A DNA stretch of 64,000 nucleotides from Stappia indica (GTDB lineage Bacteria > Pseudomonadota > Alphaproteobacteria > Rhizobiales > Stappiaceae), in NCBI RefSeq assembly GCF_020177335.1, contig NZ_JAIVMG010000004.1, positions 266,486 to 330,485 on the forward strand, read 5' to 3'. Positions 1 to 8,167 of the stretch are shown one piece after another. The first letter of the stretch is position 1. The number at the start of each line of letters is the position of its first letter. The position numbers and the translations under genes were made by a program. The notes beneath the pieces were generated by a model that made no database searches, was not told the DNA's origin, and worked only from the letters and a program-made list of their open reading frames with translations.

Positions 1-138
1 CATCCCGGCTTCGCGCTGGCGACCCAATGGCATCCGGAATACTGGGTCGGCAGCGACACCGCCTCGGCACGGCTGTTCGCTGCCTTCGGCGAGGCGGCCC
101 GGGCGCAGATGACCGCCACGGCCCGCAGCGCGGCCTGA
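1..138 (+). CDS. C-terminal end of a class I glutamine amidotransferase-like protein (partial)
   Basis: The reading frame is open from the first base and stops at 136-138, leaving 45 residues of a protein that begins outside the window. It contains TQWHPEYW, which matches the His-Pro-Glu part of the catalytic triad near the C-terminus of class I glutamine amidotransferases. The closest subfamily by eye is PuuD-like gamma-glutamyl-GABA hydrolase. The nucleophilic Cys would lie upstream and cannot be checked. It ends about 150 bases before the nitrile hydratase genes on the same strand, so a functional link is possible but not shown. Confidence 0.6.
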   Translation, partial: HPGFALATQWHPEYWVGSDTASARLFAAFGEAARAQMTATARSAA

Positions 139-179
139 AAACCGCCAGGGAGAGAATGGCGAGACGCGACGTTTTGCAA

Positions 180-259
180 CATCGGACTTCGCCGATGAAT
201 TGATGACCATCGCCTTTTGCCCGCTTCGAGTCGCACGGGAGGTGCGCCGCGGGCAAAAG
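180..259 (+). promoter_or_regulatory. Two stem-loops in the leader of the nitrile hydratase operon
   Basis: Positions 180-185 CATCGG pair with 192-197 CCGATG around a CUUCG-containing loop. Then 214-224 CTTTTGCCCGC pair perfectly with 249-259 GCGGGCAAAAG, and an inner stem (232-236 CGCAC with 242-246 GTGCG) stacks inside the larger loop. The second structure ends 26 bases before the nthA start, just ahead of its GGGGAGGAG ribosome site. The first could terminate the upstream gene. The second has no T-run and may act as an mRNA leader structure or an operator. Function is inferred. Confidence 0.45.
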
Positions 260-285
260 AGGCCGCACTCTGGGGAGGAGACCAT

Positions 286-951
286 ATGGCGCATGATCAT
301 GGGCCGGGACAGGACGGCGAGAGCCATGCGGGGCATTCGCACGAGGGATCGCACCTGTCGGAGACCGAACTGCGCGTGCGTGCACTGGAATCGATCCTGA
401 TCGAAAAGGGCTATGTCGATCCGCAGGCGCTCGACCGGTTCATCGAGACCTATGAAACCAAGGTCGGTCCGCACAATGGCGCTCATGTGGTCGCCAAGGC
501 CTGGCGCGAACCGGACTTCCGCGACTGGCTGCGCCGGGATGCCACGGCGGCGATCCACGCACTCGGCTATATCGGCCGGCAGGGCGAGCACATGGTCGCG
601 GTCGAGAACACCCCCGAACAGCACAACATGATCGTCTGCACCCTGTGCTCCTGCTACCCATGGCCGGTGCTCGGCCTGCCGCCGGTCTGGTACAAATCCG
701 CTCCCTACCGGGCCAAGGTGGTGCGCGACCCGCACGGTGTCCTGGCCGATTTCGGGGTCACCCTGCCGGAAAAGACCCGCATCCGGGTCTGGGATTCCAC
801 CGCTGAAGTCCGCTATCTGGTGGTGCCGATGCGGCCCGCAGGCACCGAGGGCTGGAGCGAACAGGAGCTGGCCCGGCTGGTCACCCGCGACAGCATGATC
901 GGCACCGGGCTTGCCCTTTCGCCGCAGCAGGCTGCGGAGACGGGGCGATGA
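286..951 (+). CDS. nthA: Nitrile hydratase alpha subunit, cobalt type
   Basis: This 221-residue protein is the metal-bearing subunit of nitrile hydratase, which hydrates nitriles to amides. The metal-binding motif [10 protein letters not shown] is intact, with Cys118, Cys121, Ser122 and Cys123. Thr at 119, rather than Ser, is the usual mark of the non-corrin cobalt form. The N-terminus (residues 1-25) is unusually rich in His, Asp and Glu and may help metal loading. ATG at 286 is chosen because GGGGAGGAG (272-280) lies just upstream; an in-frame start at 217 would run through the leader hairpin. Its stop overlaps the nthB start (ATGA), indicating translational coupling. Confidence 0.95.
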   Translation: MAHDHGPGQDGESHAGHSHEGSHLSETELRVRALESILIEKGYVDPQALDRFIETYETKVGPHNGAHVVAKAWREPDFRDWLRRDATAAIHALGYIGRQGEHMVAVENTPEQHNMIVCTLCSCYPWPVLGLPPVWYKSAPYRAKVVRDPHGVLADFGVTLPEKTRIRVWDSTAEVRYLVVPMRPAGTEGWSEQELARLVTRDSMIGTGLALSPQQAAETGR

Positions 952-1607
952 ACGGCGCCCAGGACCTTGGCGGCATGATGGGCTTCGGCCCCATCACACC
1001 CGAACCGGTCAAGCCGGTGTTCCACGCGCCGTGGGAGAAGCGTGCCTTCGCCATCACCCTGGCCATGGGTGCGACCGGCGAATGGAACATCGACATGTCG
1101 CGCTTCGCACGCGAAAGCATGCCCCCGGAGCGCTACCTCGCCTCCAGCTACTACGAGATCTGGCTCGCCGGCCTGGAGACCCTGCTCGCCGAGCGCGATC
1201 TGGTCCGGCCGGAGGAAATTGCCGCCGGCCACAGCCTGCGCCAGAGCCGACCGGTCAAGCGCGTGCTTGCAGCAGACCAGGTCGACGCAGCTCTTGCCAA
1301 GGGCGGGCCGGTCGACCGGCCCGCCTCCGCGCCGGCGCGGTTCAGCATCGGCGACAAGGTACGCGCGAAAATCATGCATCCGGAGGGGCACACCCGCATT
1401 CCGCGCTACTGCCGGGGGCAGACCGGCATCATCGAGACGATCCACGGCTGCCACGTCTTTCCCGACGACAGCGCCGCCGGCCGGGGCGAGAACCCGACCT
1501 GGCTCTACGGCGTCGCCTTTGACGGGCGCGCCATCTGGGGCGCGGATGCCGCCGAGGATCTCAGCCTGAGGATCGACCTGTGGGAGCCCTATCTTGACCC
1601 GCTCTGA
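948..1607 (+). CDS. nthB: Nitrile hydratase beta subunit
   Basis: A 219-residue protein with the two parts typical of the beta subunit: an N-terminal helical region (about 1-110, with [13 protein letters not shown] and [10 protein letters not shown]) and a C-terminal SH3-like barrel (about 125-219, with [10 protein letters not shown] and the ending DLWEPYLDP). It forms the heterodimer with the alpha subunit and shapes the active site. It overlaps nthA by 4 bases, and its own end overlaps the accessory gene by 14 bases, so all three are one transcript. Length is normal for the family. Confidence 0.94.
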   Translation: MNGAQDLGGMMGFGPITPEPVKPVFHAPWEKRAFAITLAMGATGEWNIDMSRFARESMPPERYLASSYYEIWLAGLETLLAERDLVRPEEIAAGHSLRQSRPVKRVLAADQVDAALAKGGPVDRPASAPARFSIGDKVRAKIMHPEGHTRIPRYCRGQTGIIETIHGCHVFPDDSAAGRGENPTWLYGVAFDGRAIWGADAAEDLSLRIDLWEPYLDPL

Positions 1608-1992
1608 GACCACCACCGCCGAACAGGTTGCCGCGCTTTTCTCCCAGATGCCGAAGAAGGGCACCGAGCCGGTGTTTCGCGAACCCTGGGAGGCCCGCGC
1701 CTTCGCCATGACACTCGCCCTGCATGAGAAGGGGCTATTCACCTGGTCGCAATGGGCGGAGATGCTCTCCGCCGAGATCCGCGCCGCCCAGGCCGCCGGC
1801 GATCCCGATTGCGGCGACAGCTACTACCGGCACTGGCTGCGGGCATTGGAGGCGATGGTCACCGGCCACAAGGTCACCTCGGCGAGCGGGATGGAAGCCC
1901 GCCGTCTTGCCTGGCAACGGGCAGCGGAGGCCACACCGCATGGCGAACCGATCGAACTGGGGCGCGACGGAACCCCCGTTCCCCCCGCCTGA
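1594..1992 (+). CDS. Nitrile hydratase accessory (activator) protein, beta-subunit-like
   Basis: This 132-residue protein resembles the N-terminal half of the preceding beta subunit: PVFREPWEARAFAMTLAL here against [18 protein letters not shown] there, followed by a shared YY-W-LE-L helix pattern. Small proteins of this type (P14K/NhlE class) follow cobalt nitrile hydratases and deliver cobalt to the alpha subunit by subunit exchange. The SH3-like C-terminal half of NthB is missing, and the tail ends in a Pro-rich stretch. It starts inside the nthB end and is the last gene of the operon. Role is by family and position. Confidence 0.85.
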   Translation: MTRSETTTAEQVAALFSQMPKKGTEPVFREPWEARAFAMTLALHEKGLFTWSQWAEMLSAEIRAAQAAGDPDCGDSYYRHWLRALEAMVTGHKVTSASGMEARRLAWQRAAEATPHGEPIELGRDGTPVPPA

Positions 1993-2037
1993 CGCCCGCA
2001 GCCACCGGCCAGGAGCCCTCGCCGGCGGCCAGGCGGG
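1984..2037 (+). terminator. Possible hairpin terminator after the nitrile hydratase operon
   Basis: CCCGCCTG (1984-1991) pairs perfectly with CAGGCGGG (2030-2037), with GGCC repeats inside the loop that could extend the structure. The accessory gene stop codon lies at the left arm. There is no clear T-run, so termination is only suggested. Confidence 0.3.
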
Positions 2038-2080
2038 CGCGACCTTGTGGTCATGCACGGCCAAATGCAACCATTGCGCT

Positions 2081-2108
2081 TTCAATGAATTTTACAACAT
2101 CTTATAAT
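2081..2108 (+). promoter_or_regulatory. Promoter placed for a leaderless transcript of the DMT gene
   Basis: A perfect TATAAT (2103-2108) is preceded, after 16 bases, by TTCAAT (2081-2086). The expected transcription start, 6 or 7 bases past the -10, falls on the ATG at 2115. No Shine-Dalgarno sequence precedes that ATG, so translation of a leaderless mRNA is the simplest reading. Confidence 0.5.
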
Positions 2109-2114
2109 TGATAA

Positions 2115-3023
2115 ATGACACATGATCGCCCGCTCGTCGGGATTCTATTCATGCTCGGGTTCTGTTTCCTGGCACCGCTTGGCGACGGCATCGCCAAGAT
2201 CCTTGGCGACACGATCCCGCTCGCTCTCTTGCTGCTTGTCCGCTTCGCCATCCAGACCGGGCTGTTGCTGCCGCTCGCCCTGATCAGCGGCAAGCCCTTG
2301 CCCCTGTCCGGACGCCTGCTTCAACTGACCTTCCTGCGCACCCTGCTGCAGATCCTCGGCATTGGCGCCATGTTCCTGTCCTTGCGGTACCTGCCGCTGG
2401 CCGATGCCATCGCCATTGCCTTCATCATGCCGTTCCTGATGCTGCTGCTGGGGCGCTTCGTGTTGGGCGAGCAGGTCGGTCCGCACCGGATCGCCGCCTG
2501 CCTCATTGGCTTCATCGGCACGCTTCTGGTGATCCAGCCGAATTACGATGCGGTTGGCGCCCCGGCCTTGTTGCCGCTGCTGGTGGCCGTGGTGTTCGCC
2601 CTTTACATGCTGGTGACCCGCGGCGTGGCCAAGATCGCCGATCCGATCGGCCTGCAGGCGGTCAGCGGCGCGATGGCCGCCATTCTGCTTGCCATCGCCC
2701 TGCTGTTCACCCGCGACAGCGAGATTGCCACGCTGCAACTGAGCTTCCCGAACGCGCGCGAGACACTGCTGCTTCTCGGCCTCGGCATTCTGGGTACCCT
2801 CGCCCATCTGCTGATGACCTGGTCGCTGCGCCTGGCGCCAGCTGCCACGCTGGCTCCGATGCAGTATCTGGAAATCCCCTTCGCCACGCTGATCGGCTGG
2901 GCGATTTTCCACGACCTGCCCGATGGCACCGCCGCCTTCGGCATCGCCCTGACGATCGCCGCCGGGCTTTATGTCATTCACCGGGAGCAGGCCGCCGCAC
3001 GCGAGATGGTTCCAGAAACCTGA
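2115..3023 (+). CDS. EamA/DMT-family membrane transporter
   Basis: A 302-residue integral membrane protein with about ten hydrophobic helices arranged as two EamA repeats (roughly 5-140 and 150-290). Motifs such as RTLLQILGIGAMFLSLRYLPLADA and PMQYLEIPFATLIGW are typical of drug/metabolite exporters of the inner membrane. The substrate cannot be read from sequence. It starts from an isolated promoter and sits downstream of the nitrile hydratase genes without an obvious link. It converges on the NicO gene with a 32-base gap. A second EamA protein lies at 14103-15050. Confidence 0.85.
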   Translation: MTHDRPLVGILFMLGFCFLAPLGDGIAKILGDTIPLALLLLVRFAIQTGLLLPLALISGKPLPLSGRLLQLTFLRTLLQILGIGAMFLSLRYLPLADAIAIAFIMPFLMLLLGRFVLGEQVGPHRIAACLIGFIGTLLVIQPNYDAVGAPALLPLLVAVVFALYMLVTRGVAKIADPIGLQAVSGAMAAILLAIALLFTRDSEIATLQLSFPNARETLLLLGLGILGTLAHLLMTWSLRLAPAATLAPMQYLEIPFATLIGWAIFHDLPDGTAAFGIALTIAAGLYVIHREQAAAREMVPET

Positions 3024-3055
3024 AGCCCCCTTCGCAGACGGTCAGCGAGACGGGT

Positions 3056-4117
3056 CTATCCCCAGCCCACCGCCGCGACAAACAGCGTCAGCCCGATGGC
3101 GAAGACGAACAGCGCACCGAAGCCTTCCACCGCCCGGTGCAGGACCAGCGCGCGCCGACCGTCGGTCAGCCGCATCGCCGCCCCCTTGGCCGTCACCGCC
3201 AGAATGGCCAGCACCGAGACGGTCATCCCCGTGCCGATCGCCATGGCGAAAGTCGCCGCCACGCCGGCCAAGGCCAACCCTTGCGAAATCGCGAAGACCA
3301 GCACCACCAGCGCCCCGGTGCAGGGGCGCAGGCCCACCGCCAGGATCACCGACCAGGCGCGGGCCAGCGACATCTTGCCCTGAAGCAGGGCGGGCGGCGG
3401 CGCATGCACATGGCCGCAACTGGAACAGACCTCGCCGGGTCCATGGTCATGATCGTGATGCGCATGATCCCCATGGTGATGATGGTGATGACCATCATGA
3501 CCGTGGTGCGAATGATCGTGGTCATGATGATTATGGGCGACCGCCGCCTGGGCACCGAGCGCGGCGGCGCGGCGCGGGCCGAACATCGGCCGCAGGATCT
3601 TGCTCCAGACGAGGAACGCCCCGAGCAGCATCACCGCCAGATAGGAGCCGATCTCGAACCAGCGGGTCGTCTCGGTGATGGCGATCGACGTCATCTTCAG
3701 AAGCACCGAGGCCACCCCGATCACCGCCACCGCCGTCACCGCCTGGGCCAGAGCCGAGGCGAAGGACAGCAGCACGCCGCGTTTCAGGGTTTTCTCATTG
3801 GCCAGCACATAGGAGGAGATGATCGCCTTGCCATGCCCAGGCCCGGCCGCGTGAAACACGCCATAGGCAAAGGACAGAGCCATCAGCCACCATCCGGCGG
3901 TGCCATCGGCCTGCATCTCCTTCAGCGCGCCGGTCAGCGCGGCATAAAACGCGCTCTGCTTCATCGCCACCCAGGCGAAAAACCCGGCAAACGGCCCGGA
4001 CGGCGTCAGCGCCGGCTCCGGCAGACCGACGCCGAAGGGCGATGGCGCCGCCACGGCGGCGGTGACGCCGACGCAGACCAGAGCGGCTGCCGCCAGGAGG
4101 GAGAAGGCCTTGCGCAT
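3056..4117 (-). CDS. NicO/RcnA-type nickel-cobalt transporter
   Basis: A 353-residue inner-membrane protein of the NicO/RcnA family, which moves Ni2+ or Co2+, usually outward. A cleavable-looking N-terminus (MRKAFSLLAAAALVCVGVTAA) is followed by six or more helices. The family signature HAAGPGHGKAIISSYVLA is present, and so is a long cytoplasmic His/Asp stretch (about residues 205-235) of the kind that binds transition metals. The start at 4117 is preferred over 4123 because AGGAG then lies seven bases upstream. The DUF1007 gene lies just upstream with a 22-base gap, a pairing seen in many proteobacteria. The substrate is not proven. Confidence 0.85.
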   Translation of the reverse strand: MRKAFSLLAAAALVCVGVTAAVAAPSPFGVGLPEPALTPSGPFAGFFAWVAMKQSAFYAALTGALKEMQADGTAGWWLMALSFAYGVFHAAGPGHGKAIISSYVLANEKTLKRGVLLSFASALAQAVTAVAVIGVASVLLKMTSIAITETTRWFEIGSYLAVMLLGAFLVWSKILRPMFGPRRAAALGAQAAVAHNHHDHDHSHHGHDGHHHHHHGDHAHHDHDHGPGEVCSSCGHVHAPPPALLQGKMSLARAWSVILAVGLRPCTGALVVLVFAISQGLALAGVAATFAMAIGTGMTVSVLAILAVTAKGAAMRLTDGRRALVLHRAVEGFGALFVFAIGLTLFVAAVGWG

Positions 4118-4139
4118 GCTCATGCTCCTGCTTGCACTC

Positions 4140-4799
4140 CTACTTGCACCCGACACTTGCCGAGTTGGACAGGGTTTCGGTGACCTGCATCAGATCCGGA
4201 GAAAGCTCGCGCTCCGTCGCCGGGATCTGCGCCAGTTCCATCGCCGTGCCTTCATCGAGCTTCGGCGGCGGGGTGAAGGTCAGCGTGCAGGTCGCCGGCG
4301 CATCCACCATCGAGAACGGGGCATCCGGCGTCATTTCGAAGGCAACGAAATAGCTCGGATCAAAGACCTCAAGGGTCAGCGAGGAGGCATCTGTGATCAT
4401 CGCCTGTTTGAGCGGCAAGGTGTAGAACAGGGTCAGGCGTCCGCCGTAGAAATCGAGCCAGTATTCCACCGGATCGCCAAAAGCGACCTCATCCTCGCCC
4501 TTGTAGAGGAAGGTGAAGAAATCATACTCGGCAAGGGATTCCACATTGATCTGCGCCAGGGGCTGCAGCTCCTCGCGCGACAACGTGCCGTCCCCGTCCG
4601 CATCGAGCCCCTGCACGGCAAACGCGGTGAACGCCTCGTCGAACCGCCAGACATGGCGCACCGCCGCGAGCCGGCCCGCCGCGTCGAACACGATCTCCGC
4701 GCGGGCCTCGACGAACACATGCGGATGGGCAAGGGCCTGTGTCCCAGGCACCAAGAGCGCCAACAGGGCGACAATCGCCCGGGCAAAATCCAACCTCAT
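4140..4799 (-). CDS. DUF1007 family periplasmic protein, partner of the NicO transporter
   Basis: A 219-residue protein with a signal peptide (MRLDFARAIVALLALLVPGTQALA) followed by HPHVFVEARAEIVFDAAG, the opening signature of DUF1007. A DADGDGTLSREEL segment near residues 57-70 resembles an EF-hand-like loop. DUF1007 proteins commonly accompany NicO/RcnA transporters and may present metal to them; the biochemical role is unknown. The start at 4799 is chosen for the signal peptide and an upstream GGAGG. It is the first gene of a two-gene operon that shares a 312-base divergent region with the leucine-dehydrogenase-like gene. Confidence 0.8.
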   Translation of the reverse strand: MRLDFARAIVALLALLVPGTQALAHPHVFVEARAEIVFDAAGRLAAVRHVWRFDEAFTAFAVQGLDADGDGTLSREELQPLAQINVESLAEYDFFTFLYKGEDEVAFGDPVEYWLDFYGGRLTLFYTLPLKQAMITDASSLTLEVFDPSYFVAFEMTPDAPFSMVDAPATCTLTFTPPPKLDEGTAMELAQIPATERELSPDLMQVTETLSNSASVGCK

Positions 4800-4923
4800 C
4801 GACAGCCAAGCCTCCAATGTGCGAATCCACGCAATTATCCGTGGTTCTCGCACCTCCGGTTTGTTTCGGCAATTCACGGCAACAGCAAGGCGAAGCGACA
4901 GGGCATCGCATGCAAGATCACGA

Positions 4924-4955
4924 ATAGGGAGGATTTTCGCGAAATTCCTCCCTAT
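4924..4955. promoter_or_regulatory. 32-bp near-perfect palindrome in the divergent 4800-5111 intergenic region
   Basis: ATAGGGAGGA (4924-4933) is mirrored by TCCTCCCTAT (4946-4955), with a TTTCGCGAAA core and one mismatched pair between. TTCCTCCC recurs at 4962-4969, and TTCCT once more shortly after. The site lies between the DUF1007/NicO operon (minus) and the dehydrogenase gene (plus), so it is best read as an operator for one or both. Metal sensors of the CsoR/RcnR type use G-tract palindromes, but that assignment is a guess. I see no gene in the rest of this 312-base gap. Confidence 0.55.
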
Positions 4956-5111
4956 GAGTATATTTCCTCCCACATTTCCTGCAAAGGTCGGCAGAAAAGA
5001 GCGATCTTCCGCCATATCGCGGGCATATTACCCTTCATAAAACGCATCGACCGACTGGCCAGTCGTCTCCACATGGCCAAGCGATACGACCGCGCTCTGG
5101 AGGAAACAGTC

Positions 5112-6188
5112 ATGAACGCCCCGCTGTCGCGCCGGCCAACGCAAAGCGCGCCGGTTTCCCTGTTCGATCACCCCGACTTCGACGGTCATGAACAGGTGAT
5201 GCACGGTTTCGACGCGGCCACCGGCCTGCGCACCGTCATCGCCATTCATGACACCCGGCTCGGGCCCGCGCTCGGCGGCTGCCGCATGTGGGCCTATGCC
5301 AATGACGCCGAGGCGGAAACCGATGCGCTGCGCCTGTCGCGCGGCATGACCTACAAGAACGCCCTCGCCGGCCTCGATCTGGGCGGTGGCAAGGCGGTGA
5401 TCATCGGCGATGCGCGCACGCAGAAAACGCCGGAGCTGCTACGCGCCTTCGGCCGCCAGGTCGACCGGCTCGGCGGCCGCTACATCACCGCCGAGGATGT
5501 CGGCATGACCTGCGCCGACATGGACATCATCGCCAACGAGACCGCCCATGTGCGCGGCACCTCGGCCAACGGCTTCGGCGACCCCTCGCCCTACACCGCG
5601 CTTGGCGTCTTCACCGGCATCAAGGCGGCAGTTGCCCATCGTTTCGGCTCCGACGATCTGACGGCACGCACGGTCTGCGTCCAGGGTCTCGGTCATGTGG
5701 GCATGACGGTGGCCCGTCACCTGCATGAGGCCGGCGCCAGGCTGCTGGTGGCCGACATCCACACGCCCTCGGTGGAGAAGGCCGTGTCGGAATTCTCCGC
5801 CACGGTCGTTGCCGCCGACCGCGCCCATGCCGCCGTCGCCGATGTCTTCGCCCCTTGCGCGCTCGGTGCCGGTCTCAACGACGCCAGCATTCCCGAACTG
5901 GGCGCCCCGATTGTCGCCGGCGCCGCCAACAACCAGCTTGCCGAAGCCCGCCATGGCACCATGCTGCGCGCGCGCGGTGTGCTCTACGCCCCCGACTATG
6001 CCATCAACGCCGGCGGCGTGATCTCCATCGCCCTCGCCCGCCCGGGTGGCGACGACAGCGCGGCACGCGCCAAGGTGCTCGCCATCGGCTCAACCCTGAT
6101 GGATATCTTCCAGCGCGCGGATGCGCTCGATCTGTCGACCCAGGACGTGGCCGACCAGATCGCCCGGGAACGGCTGGACGGTCGCTGA
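5112..6188 (+). CDS. Leucine dehydrogenase-family (Glu/Leu/Phe/Val) dehydrogenase
   Basis: A 358-residue NAD(P)-dependent amino-acid dehydrogenase that would deaminate a branched or aromatic amino acid to its 2-oxo acid. The catalytic domain carries TYKNALAGLDLGGGKAVI, with Lys82 and Lys94 at the positions of the two active-site lysines of leucine dehydrogenase. The coenzyme domain has VQGLGHVGMTVARHL (GxGxxG). Length fits leucine dehydrogenase (about 360) rather than glutamate dehydrogenase. ATG 5112 is chosen because homology begins just after it; the frame is open far upstream only as antisense to DUF1007. AGGA lies upstream. The exact substrate (Leu, Val or Phe) is not decided. Confidence 0.88.
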   Translation: MNAPLSRRPTQSAPVSLFDHPDFDGHEQVMHGFDAATGLRTVIAIHDTRLGPALGGCRMWAYANDAEAETDALRLSRGMTYKNALAGLDLGGGKAVIIGDARTQKTPELLRAFGRQVDRLGGRYITAEDVGMTCADMDIIANETAHVRGTSANGFGDPSPYTALGVFTGIKAAVAHRFGSDDLTARTVCVQGLGHVGMTVARHLHEAGARLLVADIHTPSVEKAVSEFSATVVAADRAHAAVADVFAPCALGAGLNDASIPELGAPIVAGAANNQLAEARHGTMLRARGVLYAPDYAINAGGVISIALARPGGDDSAARAKVLAIGSTLMDIFQRADALDLSTQDVADQIARERLDGR

Positions 6189-6201
6189 GGCGCGTCTTCA
6201 C

Positions 6202-6227
6202 GAGGCGGCGGGGCGATCCGCCGCCTC
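6202..6227. terminator. Hairpin between convergent dehydrogenase and LysR genes
   Basis: GAGGCGGC (6202-6209) pairs perfectly with GCCGCCTC (6220-6227) around a 10-base loop. The hairpin sits between the two stop codons and could serve both transcripts. There is no strong T-run on either side. Confidence 0.5.
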
Positions 6228-6228
6228 C

Positions 6229-7137
6229 TCAGCAGATTTCGCCGCGCTTGCGCTTGGCGGCGAACCAGTCTGAGAGAAAATCGACAAAGGCCCGCACCTT
6301 GCCCGACAGATGGCGCCGGTGCGGGTAGACGACGTGGATCGCCTGGCCGTCGTGCTGGTGGTCGTGCAGCACCTCGACGAGATCGCCCGCCACCATGTCC
6401 CGGTGCACGAACAGATGCGGCGTGCGCAAGAACCCAAGGCCGCGCAGCGCCGCCGCCCGCGCCGCCTGGGCGCTGTTCACCTCGACCCGGCCGGAGACCG
6501 CCACGCTGATCCGCCCTGCCTCTCCCTTGAACTGCCAGTTGTTGCGGAACCGGTAGTTGCTGTCGATGATGCAGGGAAGCTCCGCCAGATCCTGCGGCTG
6601 ACGCGGGACCCCGTAGCGTTCGATCACCGCCGGCGTCGCGCAGATCACACCGCGGAACGGTGCCAGTTTGCGGGCGATCAGGCTGGAGTCGGTCAATTCG
6701 CTCACCCGGATCGCCACGTCGAAGCCTTCCTCGACCAGATCGACGAACCGGTCCTCCAGCCGCAGATCGATCGAGATATCCGGCTCGGCGACCAGGAAGT
6801 CCATCACCGCCTGATTGATGAAATCATCGCCCATGGAGCGCGGCGCACTGATCCTGAGCTTGCCCCGCGCCGCCTGATGGGTGTTCTGGACCGACGCCTT
6901 GAGATCATCGATCCGGGTGAGGATATCGCTCGCCTCCTTGTAGAAGGCATGGCCAACCTCGGTCATCGAGATCTGCCGGGTGGTCCGGTTGAGCAGCCGG
7001 GCCCCCAGCTCGTCCTCCAGCTCGCCGACATATTTCGACACCAGCGCCTTGGAACGGCCCAGCTCGCGCGCGGCGGCGGAAAAACCGCCCGCATCGACCA
7101 CCTTCAGGAAACAGCGCATCCTGCTCAGTGTATCCAC
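6229..7137 (-). CDS. LysR-family transcriptional regulator
   Basis: A 302-residue LysR regulator. The winged helix-turn-helix occupies residues 1-60 (FLKVVDAGGFSAAARELGRSKALVSKYVGELEDELGARLLNRT), followed by a linker helix and a periplasmic-binding-protein-like effector domain from about 90. It belongs to the large group whose best targets are neighbouring genes, but both neighbours point the same way or converge, so the target is not obvious. Its stop is adjacent to the hairpin at 6202-6227. The WD40 gene ends 43 bases upstream on the same strand, so transcription may continue into lysR. Confidence 0.9.
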   Translation of the reverse strand: MDTLSRMRCFLKVVDAGGFSAAARELGRSKALVSKYVGELEDELGARLLNRTTRQISMTEVGHAFYKEASDILTRIDDLKASVQNTHQAARGKLRISAPRSMGDDFINQAVMDFLVAEPDISIDLRLEDRFVDLVEEGFDVAIRVSELTDSSLIARKLAPFRGVICATPAVIERYGVPRQPQDLAELPCIIDSNYRFRNNWQFKGEAGRISVAVSGRVEVNSAQAARAAALRGLGFLRTPHLFVHRDMVAGDLVEVLHDHQHDGQAIHVVYPHRRHLSGKVRAFVDFLSDWFAAKRKRGEIC

Positions 7138-7180
7138 GAATGCCTCCCCCCGATCATGACCTGTCGCCGGTAAGCACCGG

Positions 7181-8161
7181 TCAGCCGGCCAGCGAGATCA
7201 ACCCGGCCTCGCCCTCCTCGGTGCCGAACACCAATCGCGCACCGGCGCCATCCCAGGCGAGGGTGCTGATGCCGCTGCGGCCCGGCCGGCGCAACAAGAC
7301 CTCCTGCTGATCGGCGAACCGCACCGCCAGAACCATGCCGTCCTGATAGCCGATGGCGATCACCTCCTCGCCCGGATGACAGGCGACCCGTGTCACCAGC
7401 TGATCGGAGCGGGTGCCGAGCTGCAAGGGCTGCTGCCCCATCGGTCCGGTCTTGCCGAAGAACGGCCAGAGGATCGCCGCGTTGGCACCGGAGGTGGCCA
7501 GATACCGTCCGCGCGCTGACCAGTCGACGGATTTCACCTTGCCCGGATAACCGGTCATGCGCATGTCCTGACCATCCGACAGGCGCCAGCCATGCAGGGC
7601 ATTTTCCGGCATGGTGGTGACCACGTATTTGCCGTCCGGCGAGAACAGGACGCGGGCATGGGCGCCCTTCCAGGCAAGCTCCTGCGCCGGCGCCTGGGTG
7701 TTCACCCAGTGAAGCGTGACCCCGTCGTAGCGGGCCACCGCCAGTCGCAACCCCTTCGGCGCGAAGGCCAACCCGCCAACCGCCCGCGCGGCCGAGAAAT
7801 CGCGCAACTCGCCCGAGGCCAGCCGCACATGGGCGTTTCGCCCGGAGGCGAACCCCACCGCCCCTTGCGGCCCGGCGGCAACGATGTCGATCCACTTGCG
7901 CGGCAGTTCGGCCAGGGTTTCGACAGTGCCATCGACAGCGGTGCGCCGCACCAGGCCATCATCCCCGCCGGTGATCAGCGCCGCGCCGTCCTGGCTGCGG
8001 CAGGCGGCCAGCAAACCGCCCTGATGCACCTCGACGGACCGCTCCGCCCCGTCCGGAAAGAGACGCACCGTGCCATCGCCAAGGGCAAAGATCGGGGTGT
8101 CGCCCAGAAAACCGGCGGCAACGACGAAGCCGCCGAACTCATAAGGTGCCAGTGTCAACAT
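7181..8161 (-). CDS. WD40-repeat beta-propeller protein paired with the COG0523 GTPase
   Basis: A 326-residue protein made of WD40-like repeats: repeated G-H/D and x-W-x or V-R-L blade ends are visible, for example GGDDGLVRRTAVDG, FSPDGKYVVTTMPENALHGWRL and TSGANAAILWPF. No signal peptide or enzyme motif is seen, so it is probably a cytosolic scaffold. It starts 6 bases after the end of the CobW-type gene, so the two are almost certainly co-transcribed. The same pairing occurs in other alphaproteobacteria, often in zinc-responsive loci. A role in metal handling is inference from position. Confidence 0.75.
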   Translation of the reverse strand: MLTLAPYEFGGFVVAAGFLGDTPIFALGDGTVRLFPDGAERSVEVHQGGLLAACRSQDGAALITGGDDGLVRRTAVDGTVETLAELPRKWIDIVAAGPQGAVGFASGRNAHVRLASGELRDFSAARAVGGLAFAPKGLRLAVARYDGVTLHWVNTQAPAQELAWKGAHARVLFSPDGKYVVTTMPENALHGWRLSDGQDMRMTGYPGKVKSVDWSARGRYLATSGANAAILWPFFGKTGPMGQQPLQLGTRSDQLVTRVACHPGEEVIAIGYQDGMVLAVRFADQQEVLLRRPGRSGISTLAWDGAGARLVFGTEEGEAGLISLAG

Positions 8162-8167
8162 CCCCGC

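Noticed and set aside
3424..3530. Repetitive CATGATGGTGATG-like stretch resembling a tandem repeat or short array
   Set aside because: It encodes the His/Asp-rich loop of the NicO transporter; there are no equal spacers. The similar stretch at 8465-8560 encodes the His track of the COG0523 GTPase.
4062..5111. In-frame extension of the leucine-dehydrogenase-like protein by 350 residues
   Set aside because: The extension is antisense to the DUF1007 gene and ends in the promoter palindrome; the dehydrogenase has its normal start at 5112.
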